A stretch of 64,000 bases of DNA. Origin: Desulfobacteraceae bacterium UBA2245. GTDB lineage: Bacteria > Desulfobacterota > Desulfobacteria > Desulfobacterales > UBA2245. Numbering within the stretch: the first letter of the stretch is position 1; every line of letters begins with the position of its first letter. Location: positions 38,875 to 102,874 of the forward strand of contig DDYB01000017.1 in the NCBI GenBank assembly GCA_002347265.1. Reading direction: 5' to 3'. Made by a program: the position numbers and the translations under genes. Shown here piece after piece: positions 38,199 through 47,380 of the stretch. Below the pieces are notes generated by a model that had not been told where the DNA came from, searched no databases, and saw only the letters and a program-made list of their open reading frames with translations.

Positions 38199-38489
38199 AT
38201 GAATCGATCGGATTTGATCAACGCGCTGAAAAACAAAGCATCCTTGAGCCGTAAAGACGCCGAAAGGGTTTTTGATGTCTTCTTCGATGAAATCAAATCA
38301 GCCCTGATAAGTTCCGATCGCGTTGAAATTCGAAGTTTCGGGAGCTTTACCGTCAAGGATTACAAACCCTATGTCGGCCGGAACCCAAAGAGCGGAGAAC
38401 AGATCCAGGTTCCATCCAAAAAGCTTCCTTTTTTCAAGGTGGGCAAAGAACTCAAGGAAATCGTCGACAACGACAAAAAGGGCGGTTAA
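38199..38489 (+). CDS. HU/IHF-family DNA-binding protein
   Basis: A 96-residue histone-like protein that bends DNA as a dimer. The fold is clear: NRSDLINALKNKASLSRKDA at the N-terminus, the conserved VEIRSFGSFTVKD, and the DNA-contacting arm GRNPKSGEQIQVPSKKLPFFK. The length and arm suggest the IHF-alpha/HU group, but which one is not certain. The start is fixed by AAAGGAG 5 bases before ATG. The last three codons and the stop lie inside the 5' end of a tRNA-Val gene, so the 3' end of this mRNA is removed when the tRNA is processed. Confidence 0.95.
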   Translation: MNRSDLINALKNKASLSRKDAERVFDVFFDEIKSALISSDRVEIRSFGSFTVKDYKPYVGRNPKSGEQIQVPSKKLPFFKVGKELKEIVDNDKKGG

Positions 38490-38554
38490 CTCAGCGGGAG
38501 AGTGCTACCTTCACACGGTAGAAGTCGCTGGTTCAAATCCAGTACCGCCTACCA
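38480..38554 (+). tRNA. tRNA-Val, anticodon CAC
   Basis: A 75-base cloverleaf with CCA encoded. The acceptor stem GGGCGGT pairs with ACCGCCT (one G-T), D stem ACTC with GAGT, anticodon stem CTACC with GGTAG around TTCACAC, and T stem GCTGG with CCAGT around TTCAAAT. Anticodon CAC reads the valine codon GTG. The first 10 bases overlap the end of the HU/IHF gene, including its stop codon, so tRNA 5' processing must cut that mRNA. A strong terminator follows 8 bases after CCA. Confidence 0.93.
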
Positions 38555-38562
38555 GCCAATAA

Positions 38563-38609
38563 AAACGGCAACTTACATGAAAAGTGTGGGTTGCCGTTTC
38601 GATTTTTTT
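38563..38609 (+). terminator. Intrinsic terminator after tRNA-Val
   Basis: Stem AAACGGCAAC (38563-38572) with GTTGCCGTTT (38590-38599), a 17-base loop, and a run of seven T at 38603-38609. It ends the HU/IHF-tRNA-Val transcript before the convergent kinase gene. Confidence 0.85.
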
Positions 38610-38637
38610 GTTTTATCCGCCGAAATAAATCCTGCGT

Positions 38638-39849
38638 TCAGTGTTTCTGCGGCCATTTGGCGCAAATTCTGGCGCCGTTTCCCGGGGAGGCGCAGACGTT
38701 AAAGTCCCCGCCCAGAAGTTCGGCGCGCTCCTTCATGCCGATCAGCCCAAGATTTCTTCTTCCGGAAGACGGCACCAGAACGCTGTCCGGATCAAATCCG
38801 ACGCCGTTGTCGTCAATGACCAGCTCAAACCCTTCGTCACCGCCGCGAAGATCGATCTTAACATGATCGGCCCGGCTGTGTTTCACGATATTGTTCAGCG
38901 CTTCCTGGGCAATGCGATATATGGCGATCTTCAAGTCGTTGGAAATTTTCCCTTCGTCCACATCAATTGAGGACTCCACGAAAATCCCCCCGTTATTGCC
39001 CTGAAATTCCTTGCAGTACCGTTCAACGGCCGCGGATATTCCCAGAAGATCCAGTTCGGCGGGCCGTAAATCCTCAATGACCTTTCTCAGTTCATCAATG
39101 CTTTCCTGAACCATGGTCGTCGCGTATGCGACGCTTTCTTTCTGAAGAACATTTCCGGATACGCACCCCAGCCTGAGTTTGGCCATACCCAGCCGCTGCA
39201 GAACCGTATCGTGCAGATCCCTGGCAATGCGCTTTCTTTCGTCTTCCTGAACCTTTTGCACCTTATGGCGGAAAGCATCTTCCCTGTCATGAAAAACCGG
39301 ACTGCCGGAACAGGGCTGAGAAGAACCGGCGTGCCCGGACCAAGCGCATTTCGGCATCGAGGCGCCCTGAAGGGCGCCGGCCAACGTGAAACAGGCGCTC
39401 ACGTCCTCAACGGTTTCCACGGCGCCGATCATGTTCCGATGATCATCGTATACGGGATTGGCGCGGCACAGAACACGCCGTCCGGGCCCCTTTCTGACGA
39501 AAGGCGCATAGGCTTGTGCAACATACTGAAATGGTTCTTTCCGCAGAAACACATAGTCCGCTTCATGATCCTTCCGATCGGACGACAACGCGAAATCGAT
39601 CAGAATCGGCCTTCGTTCGCCGTAAAACGGCAGGGCATATTCAAAATCGCCCCGGCCGATAACCTCCGGCGCCTCGACCCCTGTCAACTCCCTCATCCAG
39701 CGGTTCCAGGCGATGACGCGCCCCGCGGCATCAACGGCAAAAGCCGGCACGGGCATCCAGTCTACGCCGAAAATCAGCATGTTTTCAGAATGTTTCAAAC
39801 GGCGGTTCAATATCTGCAATCGCTCCTGTTCGCCCTTGGGTCCGCGCAT
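38638..39849 (-). CDS. PAS-containing histidine kinase, NarX/DegS type
   Basis: A soluble 403-residue kinase without membrane helices. Residues 25-155 form a PAS domain (NMLIFGVDWMPVPAFAVDAA, then GRVIAWNRWMRELTG). The dimerisation domain is HisKA_3 with phosphorylated histidine in RIARDLHDTVLQRLG, and the ATPase domain has ALNNIVKHS, DNGVGFDP and LGLIGMKERAELLGG. Such kinases normally phosphorylate LuxR-type regulators, but the coupled gene encodes a receiver without a DNA-binding domain. The annotated ATG lies within the 3' end of that gene (65-base overlap); an ATG at 39780 would avoid the overlap but shorten the PAS. Confidence 0.88.
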   Translation of the reverse strand: MRGPKGEQERLQILNRRLKHSENMLIFGVDWMPVPAFAVDAAGRVIAWNRWMRELTGVEAPEVIGRGDFEYALPFYGERRPILIDFALSSDRKDHEADYVFLRKEPFQYVAQAYAPFVRKGPGRRVLCRANPVYDDHRNMIGAVETVEDVSACFTLAGALQGASMPKCAWSGHAGSSQPCSGSPVFHDREDAFRHKVQKVQEDERKRIARDLHDTVLQRLGMAKLRLGCVSGNVLQKESVAYATTMVQESIDELRKVIEDLRPAELDLLGISAAVERYCKEFQGNNGGIFVESSIDVDEGKISNDLKIAIYRIAQEALNNIVKHSRADHVKIDLRGGDEGFELVIDDNGVGFDPDSVLVPSSGRRNLGLIGMKERAELLGGDFNVCASPGNGARICAKWPQKH

Positions 39850-40240
39850 TCGTCTTCAAACGGTTCCCGGCCCGCGAATCCAGCGCCTGTTGAATAATTT
39901 CGGCCATGGAATGCATATCGATCGGTTTCATCACCATCCGGGCGATATTGATGGACGATATCAATCCACCAGGCAGGTCGAAACCCAGTCCGGTAATCAG
40001 AACAATGGGCACATCGGACCCCAGCCTGCGAATACTTCTGGCCAGATCCGCTCCGCTCATTTCAGGCATGTAATAGTCGGTGAGCACCACATCGATGGCA
40101 TTCGGATCTTCCCTGAAAATTCCGAAAGCCTCAACGCCGTTTCGACCGCATACCACATTGTAGCCCAGATGTTCGAGCATCGCCTTGAAAACGTGAAGAA
40201 CCATCTCCTCATCATCTGCAAGTAAAATAGTTCCATGCAT
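39785..40240 (-). CDS. Receiver-only response regulator
   Basis: A 151-residue protein with one CheY-like receiver domain at residues 3-120: acidic pair DDEE, phosphoryl acceptor in VVLTDYYMPEMSG, switch Thr in VLITGLG, and conserved Lys in MKPID. The ~30-residue tail is basic and has no output domain. The frame overlaps the downstream NarX-type kinase gene by 65 bases, so the two are coupled. It probably acts by protein contact or in a relay. The ATG used gives the usual N-terminus; the longer frame adds 8 residues. Confidence 0.88.
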   Translation of the reverse strand: MHGTILLADDEEMVLHVFKAMLEHLGYNVVCGRNGVEAFGIFREDPNAIDVVLTDYYMPEMSGADLARSIRRLGSDVPIVLITGLGFDLPGGLISSINIARMVMKPIDMHSMAEIIQQALDSRAGNRLKTNARTQGRTGAIADIEPPFETF

Positions 40241-40458
40241 TTTCCGACCGCCATGCGGTTCCATCCTAGCATATCCTTTTTGGGTTCAGACGGCAAACGC
40301 GCGCATGCCGCACATGATGTGACTTGAATTTGTTATAAGCAATTATTGTTCCATTCCTACAACCCCATTTTGCGGCCCGATTTTCCACCAACCGTTTCGT
40401 TTGGTTACAATTCGGCCTTTTTTGACGCAGGCCGAAGTGTTACATTTTGATACACTTT

Positions 40459-40464
40459 TATAAT
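40459..40464 (+). promoter_or_regulatory. Candidate -10 box for the sigma-54 activator operon
   Basis: A perfect TATAAT 33 bases before the activator's ATG. A good -35 box at 16-18 bases was not found, so an activated or extended -10 type promoter is possible. Confidence 0.35.
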
Positions 40465-40497
40465 GACAAAAGACCCTTTTTTTGCTATTAGAGCAAA

Positions 40498-41841
40498 ATG
40501 TTATCTTCAAAAATCCTCATCGTAGACGACAACGCCTCTTTCCTGGAGCTCTTCCGGACGCTTCCGGGGGCCGACCAATTCAATCTGCTGTTTTCCACTT
40601 CTGCCGAGGAAGCATGGAACGTCCTGCGCTCGAAAGCGGTCGATCTGATCATATGCGATGTCCGGCTGCCGGGCATGTCCGGGACGGATCTGTTCAATAA
40701 GGTTCAGGACGAACTCCCGGAAATTCCCTTTATCCTGATCACGGCTTTCGGTTCCACGGAAGACGCCATCGAGGCGGTCAAGAAGGGCGCCTTTCACTAT
40801 TTTGAAAAGCCCCTGACGAACCGGCTGGATCTTTTCTGGGCCACCGTCCGCGAGGCATTGGCCAAACGAAATGCGCTCAAGGAACTGAACATCCTGCGGG
40901 AAGAACGCCATGCGCGGAACCAGGCGTTTTCCTCTTTCATCGGCCGATCCCCGGCCATCGAGGCGGTCAAGAAAGCCGTGAGCCAGGTGGCCGAAGTTTC
41001 GATCACCGTTTTAATCGAGGGTGAAACCGGCACGGGCAAGGAACTGGTGGCCAGAGCCATTCACGAATTGAGTCCGCGATGCGACAAGCCCTTTTTCGCG
41101 GTCAACTGCTCGGAATTTTCCTCCGGCGTTCTGGAAAGCGAACTCTTCGGCCATGAAAAGGGCGCATTTACCGGCGCGGTTGCCGTGAAAAAGGGTCTTT
41201 TCGAGCTGGCCGACCAGGGCACCCTGTTGCTGGATGAAATCAGCGAATCGCCCGCCTATCTCCAGCCCAAGCTGTTGCGGGTGCTTGAGTCCGGGGCCTT
41301 CAAGCGCGTGGGGGGAAGCTGCACGCTGGGATCGGATTTCCGCATCGTTGCCGCCACCAATAAAGACCTCAAGGAAGAGGTCGCTTCAGGCCGGTTTCGA
41401 AAAGATCTGTTTTACCGTCTCAATGTATTTGTCATCCATATTCCCCCCCTGAGAGAAAGAAAGCAGGACATCCCCCTGATCGCCGAGCACTATCTGAAAC
41501 GCTTTGCCCGCTCCTTTCACCGGCCCGCGGAAACATTTTCCGAAAACGCGATGCTGACCCTGATGGCTTATGACTGGCCGGGAAACGTCCGGGAACTGGT
41601 CAACGTGATTGAAAGAGCGGTGATCACCTGCACGGGGTCCCTGATCACCACCCGGCAGCTTCATGTGGAAAGCCCGAGCCAGCAAACCTTATCGGATCTG
41701 AACCTTAAGAACATGGAGCGTTTTTACATCGAACTGGCCCTGAAGCGAAGCGGCAACAACAAAACTAAGGCCGCGGAAATTCTGGGCATCAGCCGGAAGA
41801 CCCTTATCGAAAAGGTGAAACGATATGAGGAGGAGCTATAA
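40498..41841 (+). CDS. NtrC-family sigma-54-dependent response regulator
   Basis: A 447-residue activator. Residues 4-120 are the receiver (acceptor Asp in LIICDVRLPGMSG). Residues 145-380 are the AAA+ ATPase with Walker A EGETGTGKELVA and the sigma-54-contacting loop EKGAFTGAVAVK. The C-terminal Fis-type helix-turn-helix is KTKAAEILGISRKTLIEKV. It should drive sigma-54 promoters when phosphorylated, most simply by the kinase two genes downstream. Its end overlaps the TonB receptor gene by 17 bases, so it is the first gene of an operon. Confidence 0.95.
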   Translation: MLSSKILIVDDNASFLELFRTLPGADQFNLLFSTSAEEAWNVLRSKAVDLIICDVRLPGMSGTDLFNKVQDELPEIPFILITAFGSTEDAIEAVKKGAFHYFEKPLTNRLDLFWATVREALAKRNALKELNILREERHARNQAFSSFIGRSPAIEAVKKAVSQVAEVSITVLIEGETGTGKELVARAIHELSPRCDKPFFAVNCSEFSSGVLESELFGHEKGAFTGAVAVKKGLFELADQGTLLLDEISESPAYLQPKLLRVLESGAFKRVGGSCTLGSDFRIVAATNKDLKEEVASGRFRKDLFYRLNVFVIHIPPLRERKQDIPLIAEHYLKRFARSFHRPAETFSENAMLTLMAYDWPGNVRELVNVIERAVITCTGSLITTRQLHVESPSQQTLSDLNLKNMERFYIELALKRSGNNKTKAAEILGISRKTLIEKVKRYEEEL

Positions 41842-43645
41842 CGCCCTGTCCGTTTTGCTCTATGCCTTCTTATTCTGTCCGTCCCAGGCATTTGCCGGAG
41901 AAACCGCAATCCTTGAGCCCCTGGTGGTCACCGCCACCCGGGAAAAGACCCTGCAATCCGACGTGGCCGCCAGCATCTCGGTAATCACCGCCGAGGATAT
42001 CGCAAATCTGCCTGTCTCAACGGTCGCCGAAGCGCTTCAATATGTTCCGGGAATGTACGTGGATTCCCAGTTCGGCGTCGGATGGAACCTCACCGCCCGC
42101 ATACAGGGATCCGAACCCCGGCATGTGGCCGTTTACAAGGACGGGGTTCCGATGAATCTTCTGGTCAATCCCATCGCCGATCTGTCGCGGATCTCCGTTC
42201 AAAATATCGAGCGCATCGAGATCTACAAGGGCGCGGCCTCATCCGCCTGGGGGTCTGCCCTTGGCGGAGTGATCAACATCATCACGAAAAACCCCGAAGC
42301 GTCCAGGCCTTTTGCCGCCGAGGCCATGGCAAGCTACGGAGAGTTCGACACCTGGAAGGCCGGCGCATCGGCCAGCGGCGCCGTGGACAGGTTCGACTAT
42401 CTGATCTCCTCGGATCACAACGAAAGCAGGGGGTTTGTCCCCAACAGCGAATACAGCTGGCAGTCGGCCTACGCCAAAGCCGGATACCGGGTCGGCGACG
42501 CCGGGCGTCTGGGCCTGACCCTGAACTTTGACGAGAACGACACGGCCATGCCCTACGCGGGTTTGCCGTGGTGGTTGAATTTCCGGGGCCAGCGGGCATA
42601 TCAGGTGGTCTCCTACGAAGCAGATCCGACCGATACGGTGTCCATCGCCCTGGAAAGCCGCCATCAGTACGTTACCGGCAAGTCGGATATGGTGTTTTCG
42701 AATCAGCGGGCGCCATACTCAAACGCCACCGGCAATGAAGAACTCTGGGGCGCCGGAATGCGCATGGGATGGAGCGCCGTTTCGAACAACCGCCTGAACC
42801 TCGGATTCGACGGGAACTGGGGCCGATATGATTGGGACGCTTTGAACCGGTCTTACCATGCCGACAACTGGGCCCTGTATGCCAACGACACCCTGGCCCT
42901 GGGCCGGTTCACCTTCAATGCCGGCGTACGCCTCGACGAAAACGACGATTTCGACTCCCAGGTCAGCCCGTCGGCCGGAGCGGTCTGCCGGTTTTCAAAG
43001 CACGACGCACTGATCCGGTTTCAGGCGGCCAGAGGTTTTTCCGCGCCGCCGGCGAACCTTCTCCATGATCCCTACATCGGCAATCCGGACCTTCAGCCCG
43101 AAATTGCATCCAGCTACCAACTCGGCGCGGAGATGCGGCCGGTCAAGGGCCTTCATCTGGAGGCCGGCCTGTTCCACGCAGAGGTTCAGGACCTGCTTCG
43201 TTTCAACTACGATCTCTATCAATTTGAAAACATCGACAAGGTCCTTCGCCAGGGCGTCGAGGCCTCGGCCGCGTTAACGATCGCCGAAACCTGGCTTTTC
43301 CGCGTCGGCGCCGGCTATGTGGATGTGCGAAACGACACGACCGACGAGGAGATCAAAGACATCCCGCAAACCCACATCAGCTTCTCGGCCACATACGCCG
43401 GAAGACGCCTTGCCCACACGCTTTCGGGAAAATACATGGATTACAATTCCTCGTATCCTGAAACCGAGGATCAGGTGTTCGTGTTCGACTATCAGTTCAA
43501 GGCCGAACTTCCCGCGCCGCCCGGGTACGGCAGATTCGAGCTTTTCGCGGCAATTCACAACCTGACCAACACTTCGTACATCTACTGGAAGGAGTATCCC
43601 CAGCCGGGCCGGTGGCTGGAAGCAGGCCTGCGATTCATCTATTGA
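41825..43645 (+). CDS. TonB-dependent outer-membrane receptor
   Basis: A 606-residue receptor. A signal peptide of about 24 residues (ending SQAFA) is followed by the TonB box LEPLVVTATR, a plug domain at about 45-155 (VAEALQYVPGMYVD, then YKDGVPMNLLV and the GSALGGVINIITK end), and a 22-strand barrel to a terminal aromatic residue (GLRFIY). Ligand families (siderophore, cobalamin, nickel) cannot be separated by eye. It sits between a sigma-54 activator and a sensor kinase, with a 17-base overlap with the activator, so its expression is probably under that pair's control. No ExbBD/TonB genes are in the window. Confidence 0.94.
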   Translation: MRRSYNALSVLLYAFLFCPSQAFAGETAILEPLVVTATREKTLQSDVAASISVITAEDIANLPVSTVAEALQYVPGMYVDSQFGVGWNLTARIQGSEPRHVAVYKDGVPMNLLVNPIADLSRISVQNIERIEIYKGAASSAWGSALGGVINIITKNPEASRPFAAEAMASYGEFDTWKAGASASGAVDRFDYLISSDHNESRGFVPNSEYSWQSAYAKAGYRVGDAGRLGLTLNFDENDTAMPYAGLPWWLNFRGQRAYQVVSYEADPTDTVSIALESRHQYVTGKSDMVFSNQRAPYSNATGNEELWGAGMRMGWSAVSNNRLNLGFDGNWGRYDWDALNRSYHADNWALYANDTLALGRFTFNAGVRLDENDDFDSQVSPSAGAVCRFSKHDALIRFQAARGFSAPPANLLHDPYIGNPDLQPEIASSYQLGAEMRPVKGLHLEAGLFHAEVQDLLRFNYDLYQFENIDKVLRQGVEASAALTIAETWLFRVGAGYVDVRNDTTDEEIKDIPQTHISFSATYAGRRLAHTLSGKYMDYNSSYPETEDQVFVFDYQFKAELPAPPGYGRFELFAAIHNLTNTSYIYWKEYPQPGRWLEAGLRFIY

Positions 43646-43796
43646 CTGGATTGATTTCAGGGCATATGGTTCATACGGCTCGAAACCGTTGTTTGCCGGA
43701 TTCCCGAAGCCGATTTCGAAATACATAACCACAAATCAACCGGTTTTAAATCCCGTGCCTCCGGGTTTCGGCCATTTGAACGCTTTTGTGGTGCCG

Positions 43797-45533
43797 ATGA
43801 AACGCAAGCTGATTTACAAGTTGATGGTTCTCATCCTGCCCCTGACCCTTGCCTCGGTGATCATCACCAGCCTGGCGCTGAGCCTGACCAGTTACCGGAG
43901 TTTCCGTCAGAACATATCAGAAAATTACCGCGAAATTCTGAAAACCGCTGCCGGCCAGGTCGAGATGTACATCGATGCCGCCAAAACCGACCTGGAAGCA
44001 CTTGCCCTGATGCTGTCCGCCCTGAACCTGAGTGCATGGCAGCAGGAAATGGCGTTTGCCGCCTTCATGCAGCTTCATTCGCAGTTTCTCAGCCTGTCTC
44101 TGAAGGATCCGGACGGAAATTCGGCGGCTGAATGCGAAGACCCGGTAAATTCAGCGCCCGTTCCAGCCATTATTCTGGATCAAAACCGATCCGGCCGGAC
44201 CGCGGTTTCCGGAGTGTGGGTCAATGAAAACCGGCTTCCCTTTGTCAACGTGGGCGTCCCGGTGCTGCGGCAGGGATCGGTGTCCGAAATTCTGTACGGC
44301 CAGCTGAATATGAAGGCAATCTGGAGTCTTCTCATAGACATTCAAATCGGTCGCACCGGCCGGGTATCGGTTCTGGATTCCGACGGCATCACGATCGGCC
44401 ACCCGCAGATCACCGAGGTGATATCCCGGCGACAAATCAGGAATTCGAATATTCTGGAAAAATTGACGTCTTCTAGCCAGATCGTCGAGTGGACCGAGCC
44501 GTGGGATAGAGGAACCCGTTTATGCCTCGGAATCCGGCTGGCCGCCCCCGACTGGGTCGTCATGCTCAGCCAGGACCTTTCAGAAAGCTACGCCCACTTT
44601 TATCGGCACATCGCCTGGACCGCATTTCTGACCCTGATGATGAGCCTGATCGCCGGGATTTTAAGCTGGAAAAGCTGCCGCCGTTTTCTGGATCCCATTC
44701 ATGCGCTGCACCGCCAGGTGAAGAAGATCAGCCGCGGCGATCTTCAAAGCAAGACATCCATAGCCGCCACCGACGAGATCGCCGAACTGGGCAGGGCATT
44801 CAACGAAATGGTCGATTCGCTTCAAAAGCATGTCGTTCACGAGGTGGAACAGGCCAGGCAGCTGGTTCACTCCAGAAATCTGGCCGAACTGGGCACCACG
44901 GCCAGCAAGGTCGCGCACGAGGTCGGCAACCTTCTCAACAACATCGGCCTGACCGTCATGACCTTAAACACTGAATCCATGAGTTCCAAGGGGCAAAAAG
45001 CCCTGGAACTGCTGAAAAACGATGCACTGCGGATACAAAAATTCATCGAGGATTTTCTCCGGTTTGCCAAAAAACCCGAACTGCACCTTCGATCCATGCG
45101 CCTGCATCCGCTGATTATGGAAGCCCTGACCGCCTATGAACCCCAGGCTCAGCCTGCCAATATCCGGTTTGAAGTCGACTGGCCTCAAAACATTCCCCCG
45201 GTTCCGGTCGACGCCGAGGGGATTTATCAGGTTTTCAGCAACCTGATCAAAAACAGCCTTCAGGCCATGCAGGCAACCGGCGGCGTGATTCGCATTTCGG
45301 CCGCGCTTGAACCCGAACACCTTTTGATACGCTTCGAAGATACCGGACCCGGAATCGACGAACAGAACCTTTCCCGGATCTTCGAGGCATTTTTTACCAC
45401 CAAGGGCAAACAGGGCACGGGTCTGGGACTGGCCATCGTCAAGAGCATCATAGAGGCTCACCGGGGGACCGTTTCGTGCCGGAGCCGAACCGGCGCCGGC
45501 GCAGAGTTTGTTTTGCGGCTTCCGCTTCGCTGA
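43797..45533 (+). CDS. Membrane histidine kinase, NtrB-like with extracellular sensor and HAMP
   Basis: A 578-residue kinase. One helix at residues 10-32, a periplasmic sensor region of about 250 residues, a second helix near 275-295, a HAMP domain (SRGDLQSKTSIAATDEIAEL), and a kinase core with phosphorylated histidine in SKVAHEVGNLLNNIG, then NSLQAMQA, EDTGPGIDEQNL and GTGLGLAIVKSIIEA. It belongs to the same operon as the sigma-54 activator (two genes upstream), which is its likely partner. The start is ATG 43797; the longer frame would add 36 unlikely residues before the first helix. Confidence 0.93.
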   Translation: MKRKLIYKLMVLILPLTLASVIITSLALSLTSYRSFRQNISENYREILKTAAGQVEMYIDAAKTDLEALALMLSALNLSAWQQEMAFAAFMQLHSQFLSLSLKDPDGNSAAECEDPVNSAPVPAIILDQNRSGRTAVSGVWVNENRLPFVNVGVPVLRQGSVSEILYGQLNMKAIWSLLIDIQIGRTGRVSVLDSDGITIGHPQITEVISRRQIRNSNILEKLTSSSQIVEWTEPWDRGTRLCLGIRLAAPDWVVMLSQDLSESYAHFYRHIAWTAFLTLMMSLIAGILSWKSCRRFLDPIHALHRQVKKISRGDLQSKTSIAATDEIAELGRAFNEMVDSLQKHVVHEVEQARQLVHSRNLAELGTTASKVAHEVGNLLNNIGLTVMTLNTESMSSKGQKALELLKNDALRIQKFIEDFLRFAKKPELHLRSMRLHPLIMEALTAYEPQAQPANIRFEVDWPQNIPPVPVDAEGIYQVFSNLIKNSLQAMQATGGVIRISAALEPEHLLIRFEDTGPGIDEQNLSRIFEAFFTTKGKQGTGLGLAIVKSIIEAHRGTVSCRSRTGAGAEFVLRLPLR

Positions 45534-45656
45534 GGCAGACTGAACGCAACCCGCCGGAAACCGCTTCCGCTGCTCGGGTTTTCGGCGGCGCATCCTGTGT
45601 CCGAATGCGATTTCATCAACAGAATTTACAAGAGAGTGTTCGCTTTCGGTATTTGA

Positions 45657-45685
45657 TTGCAATGGCTGAGAAAAATCTTTATTTT
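45657..45685 (+). promoter_or_regulatory. Candidate sigma-70 promoter for the binding-protein gene
   Basis: TTGCAA at 45657-45662 and TATTTT at 45680-45685, 17 bases apart, 43 bases before the ATG of the substrate-binding lipoprotein. It suggests that this gene can be expressed apart from the upstream kinase. Confidence 0.35.
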
Positions 45686-45728
45686 AATCACAATTTGCAC
45701 GGATAGAAATTGCTGATCACGGATTGTG

Positions 45729-47339
45729 ATGCCTAAACCGGTGATACCCATCTGCCCATTCAGAACACTGAAAATCGCTTTCGCGCTGCTGGCGGCCTCA
45801 GTCCTGCTGTCCGGATGCCCGGCGCCGGACTCACGGAACCCTGAGAAACAAGAGAACCCGAATATTCTGCGATTTGATGTTGTAGTGCCTTTCGGACCGC
45901 TTGCCCTAGACAGTAGGCTGCTGAAAGGCAGCTTAGCCGCCTGTCCCTTCGTGTTCAGCTTCCTGGCCGTTGAGGACCATTCCGGAAATCTTCAGCCGGA
46001 TCTGGCTGAAAAATGGGAATACGACGAAACGCGTTTTGAATGGACCTTTTATCTGAGAAAAAACGCCCGGTTTCATGACGGGAAACCGGTCACAGCCCGG
46101 GATGCAGTCTTCAGCTTAAAAACGGATTTGATCTCGTACCTGCCGGATATTTATGCCGGTATCCGGTCCATGGACGCGGTTTCGGACACGGAGGTGCGGA
46201 TTTGCCTTTTTCAAAACGATCCTGAATTTCTTTCGAAAATCTGGGATGTTATAAGAATATTACCGGCGCCCCGGAATCCCGATCTGCTACCGGAAGAATA
46301 CCGGATCGGATCCGGTCCCTTTCTCCTGAAGGAAATAAGCGCCCACCGGATCATACTGGAAGCCAATGCCGCCTATTACCGGGGAAGACCCCCCATCGAC
46401 GGCATGATCTTTAATTATGTGCCGGATCAGGAGACAATATGGACCCGGCTGATGGGCGGTCAGACCGATGCGGCTCAGGGAATTACTCCGGAAAACGCGT
46501 CCATCACCGAAGCCTGCGCCGATCATTTTTACCTGTCCCGCCTCAGCCTGCCCTATTACACGATGCTGCTTTTCAACACCCATGATCCGATATTCTCCGA
46601 TGTCCGGGTTCGAAAAGCCTTGACCATGGCCATTCACCGCGAGGATATCGTCCAAAAAATCCTCAATGGAAACGGCGCGGTTGCCTCAGGTCCCATGGGC
46701 CCGCAACGGGAATACCATAACCCGGAGACAGCCAGCCCGCCCTATGATCCCCGAAAGGCCCTGGAGCTGCTTGCCCAGGCCGGGTGGCGATCCGACGACA
46801 AAAGCCAGGCTCTGGTTAAAAACGGCAAACTGTTTGAATTCACGGTGTACGTGCCCGAGGAATCCTCCACCTACCAGAAGCTGGCCCGATACCTGCGGTT
46901 GTGCTTCAACGATATCGGCATCCGGCTTTACGTACGGAAAATGCCCACACCTGAAATGTTCAAATACTACGTGGGCAATACGGATTTTCAGGCGGTGATC
47001 ACCCAGGCGCAATACCCAACCCGTTCTTTCGAAAATATAAAAAATCTCTGGTCAAGGTCCGAAGACATACCTTCCGTGTGCGGCAGTTTTGAAGACGAGG
47101 TCATTGAGGCCCTGTTTGAGGCTCTGGACGAGCAAACCGATCCGGAAATGCAAAGGGACCTGCTCTACGCGATCGAGGCAAGAATTATCGAGCTTCAGCC
47201 GGCCGCCTTTCTGTATCACGAGACCGTGTGCGATGTCATGTCCCGGCGATTTCATCTTCCCGGCCCTTTTTACATGTATCCGGACCAGGGCTGGAACCTT
47301 CAGTTCGCCTCCCTGAAAAAGAGCGGGTTCGGCAACTGA
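45729..47339 (+). CDS. Peptide/nickel-type ABC substrate-binding lipoprotein (SBP family 5)
   Basis: A 536-residue lipoprotein. The signal peptide ends in the lipobox LLSGC at about residue 30. The body is an SBP_bac_5 domain: PDLAEKWEYDETRFEWTFYL near residue 93, RKNARFHDGKPVTARDAVFS after it, and RKALTMAIHREDIVQKILNG near 296. Such proteins deliver peptides, nickel or other solutes to an ABC permease, but no permease or ATPase gene follows; the next gene is on the other strand. It may serve a distant permease or act as a sensor partner of the nearby kinase. GTG three bases earlier is an alternative start. Confidence 0.9.
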   Translation: MPKPVIPICPFRTLKIAFALLAASVLLSGCPAPDSRNPEKQENPNILRFDVVVPFGPLALDSRLLKGSLAACPFVFSFLAVEDHSGNLQPDLAEKWEYDETRFEWTFYLRKNARFHDGKPVTARDAVFSLKTDLISYLPDIYAGIRSMDAVSDTEVRICLFQNDPEFLSKIWDVIRILPAPRNPDLLPEEYRIGSGPFLLKEISAHRIILEANAAYYRGRPPIDGMIFNYVPDQETIWTRLMGGQTDAAQGITPENASITEACADHFYLSRLSLPYYTMLLFNTHDPIFSDVRVRKALTMAIHREDIVQKILNGNGAVASGPMGPQREYHNPETASPPYDPRKALELLAQAGWRSDDKSQALVKNGKLFEFTVYVPEESSTYQKLARYLRLCFNDIGIRLYVRKMPTPEMFKYYVGNTDFQAVITQAQYPTRSFENIKNLWSRSEDIPSVCGSFEDEVIEALFEALDEQTDPEMQRDLLYAIEARIIELQPAAFLYHETVCDVMSRRFHLPGPFYMYPDQGWNLQFASLKKSGFGN

Positions 47340-47380
47340 CGACACACGCTATTTTTGACCGCGTATGCCCAGGCGGCTCT

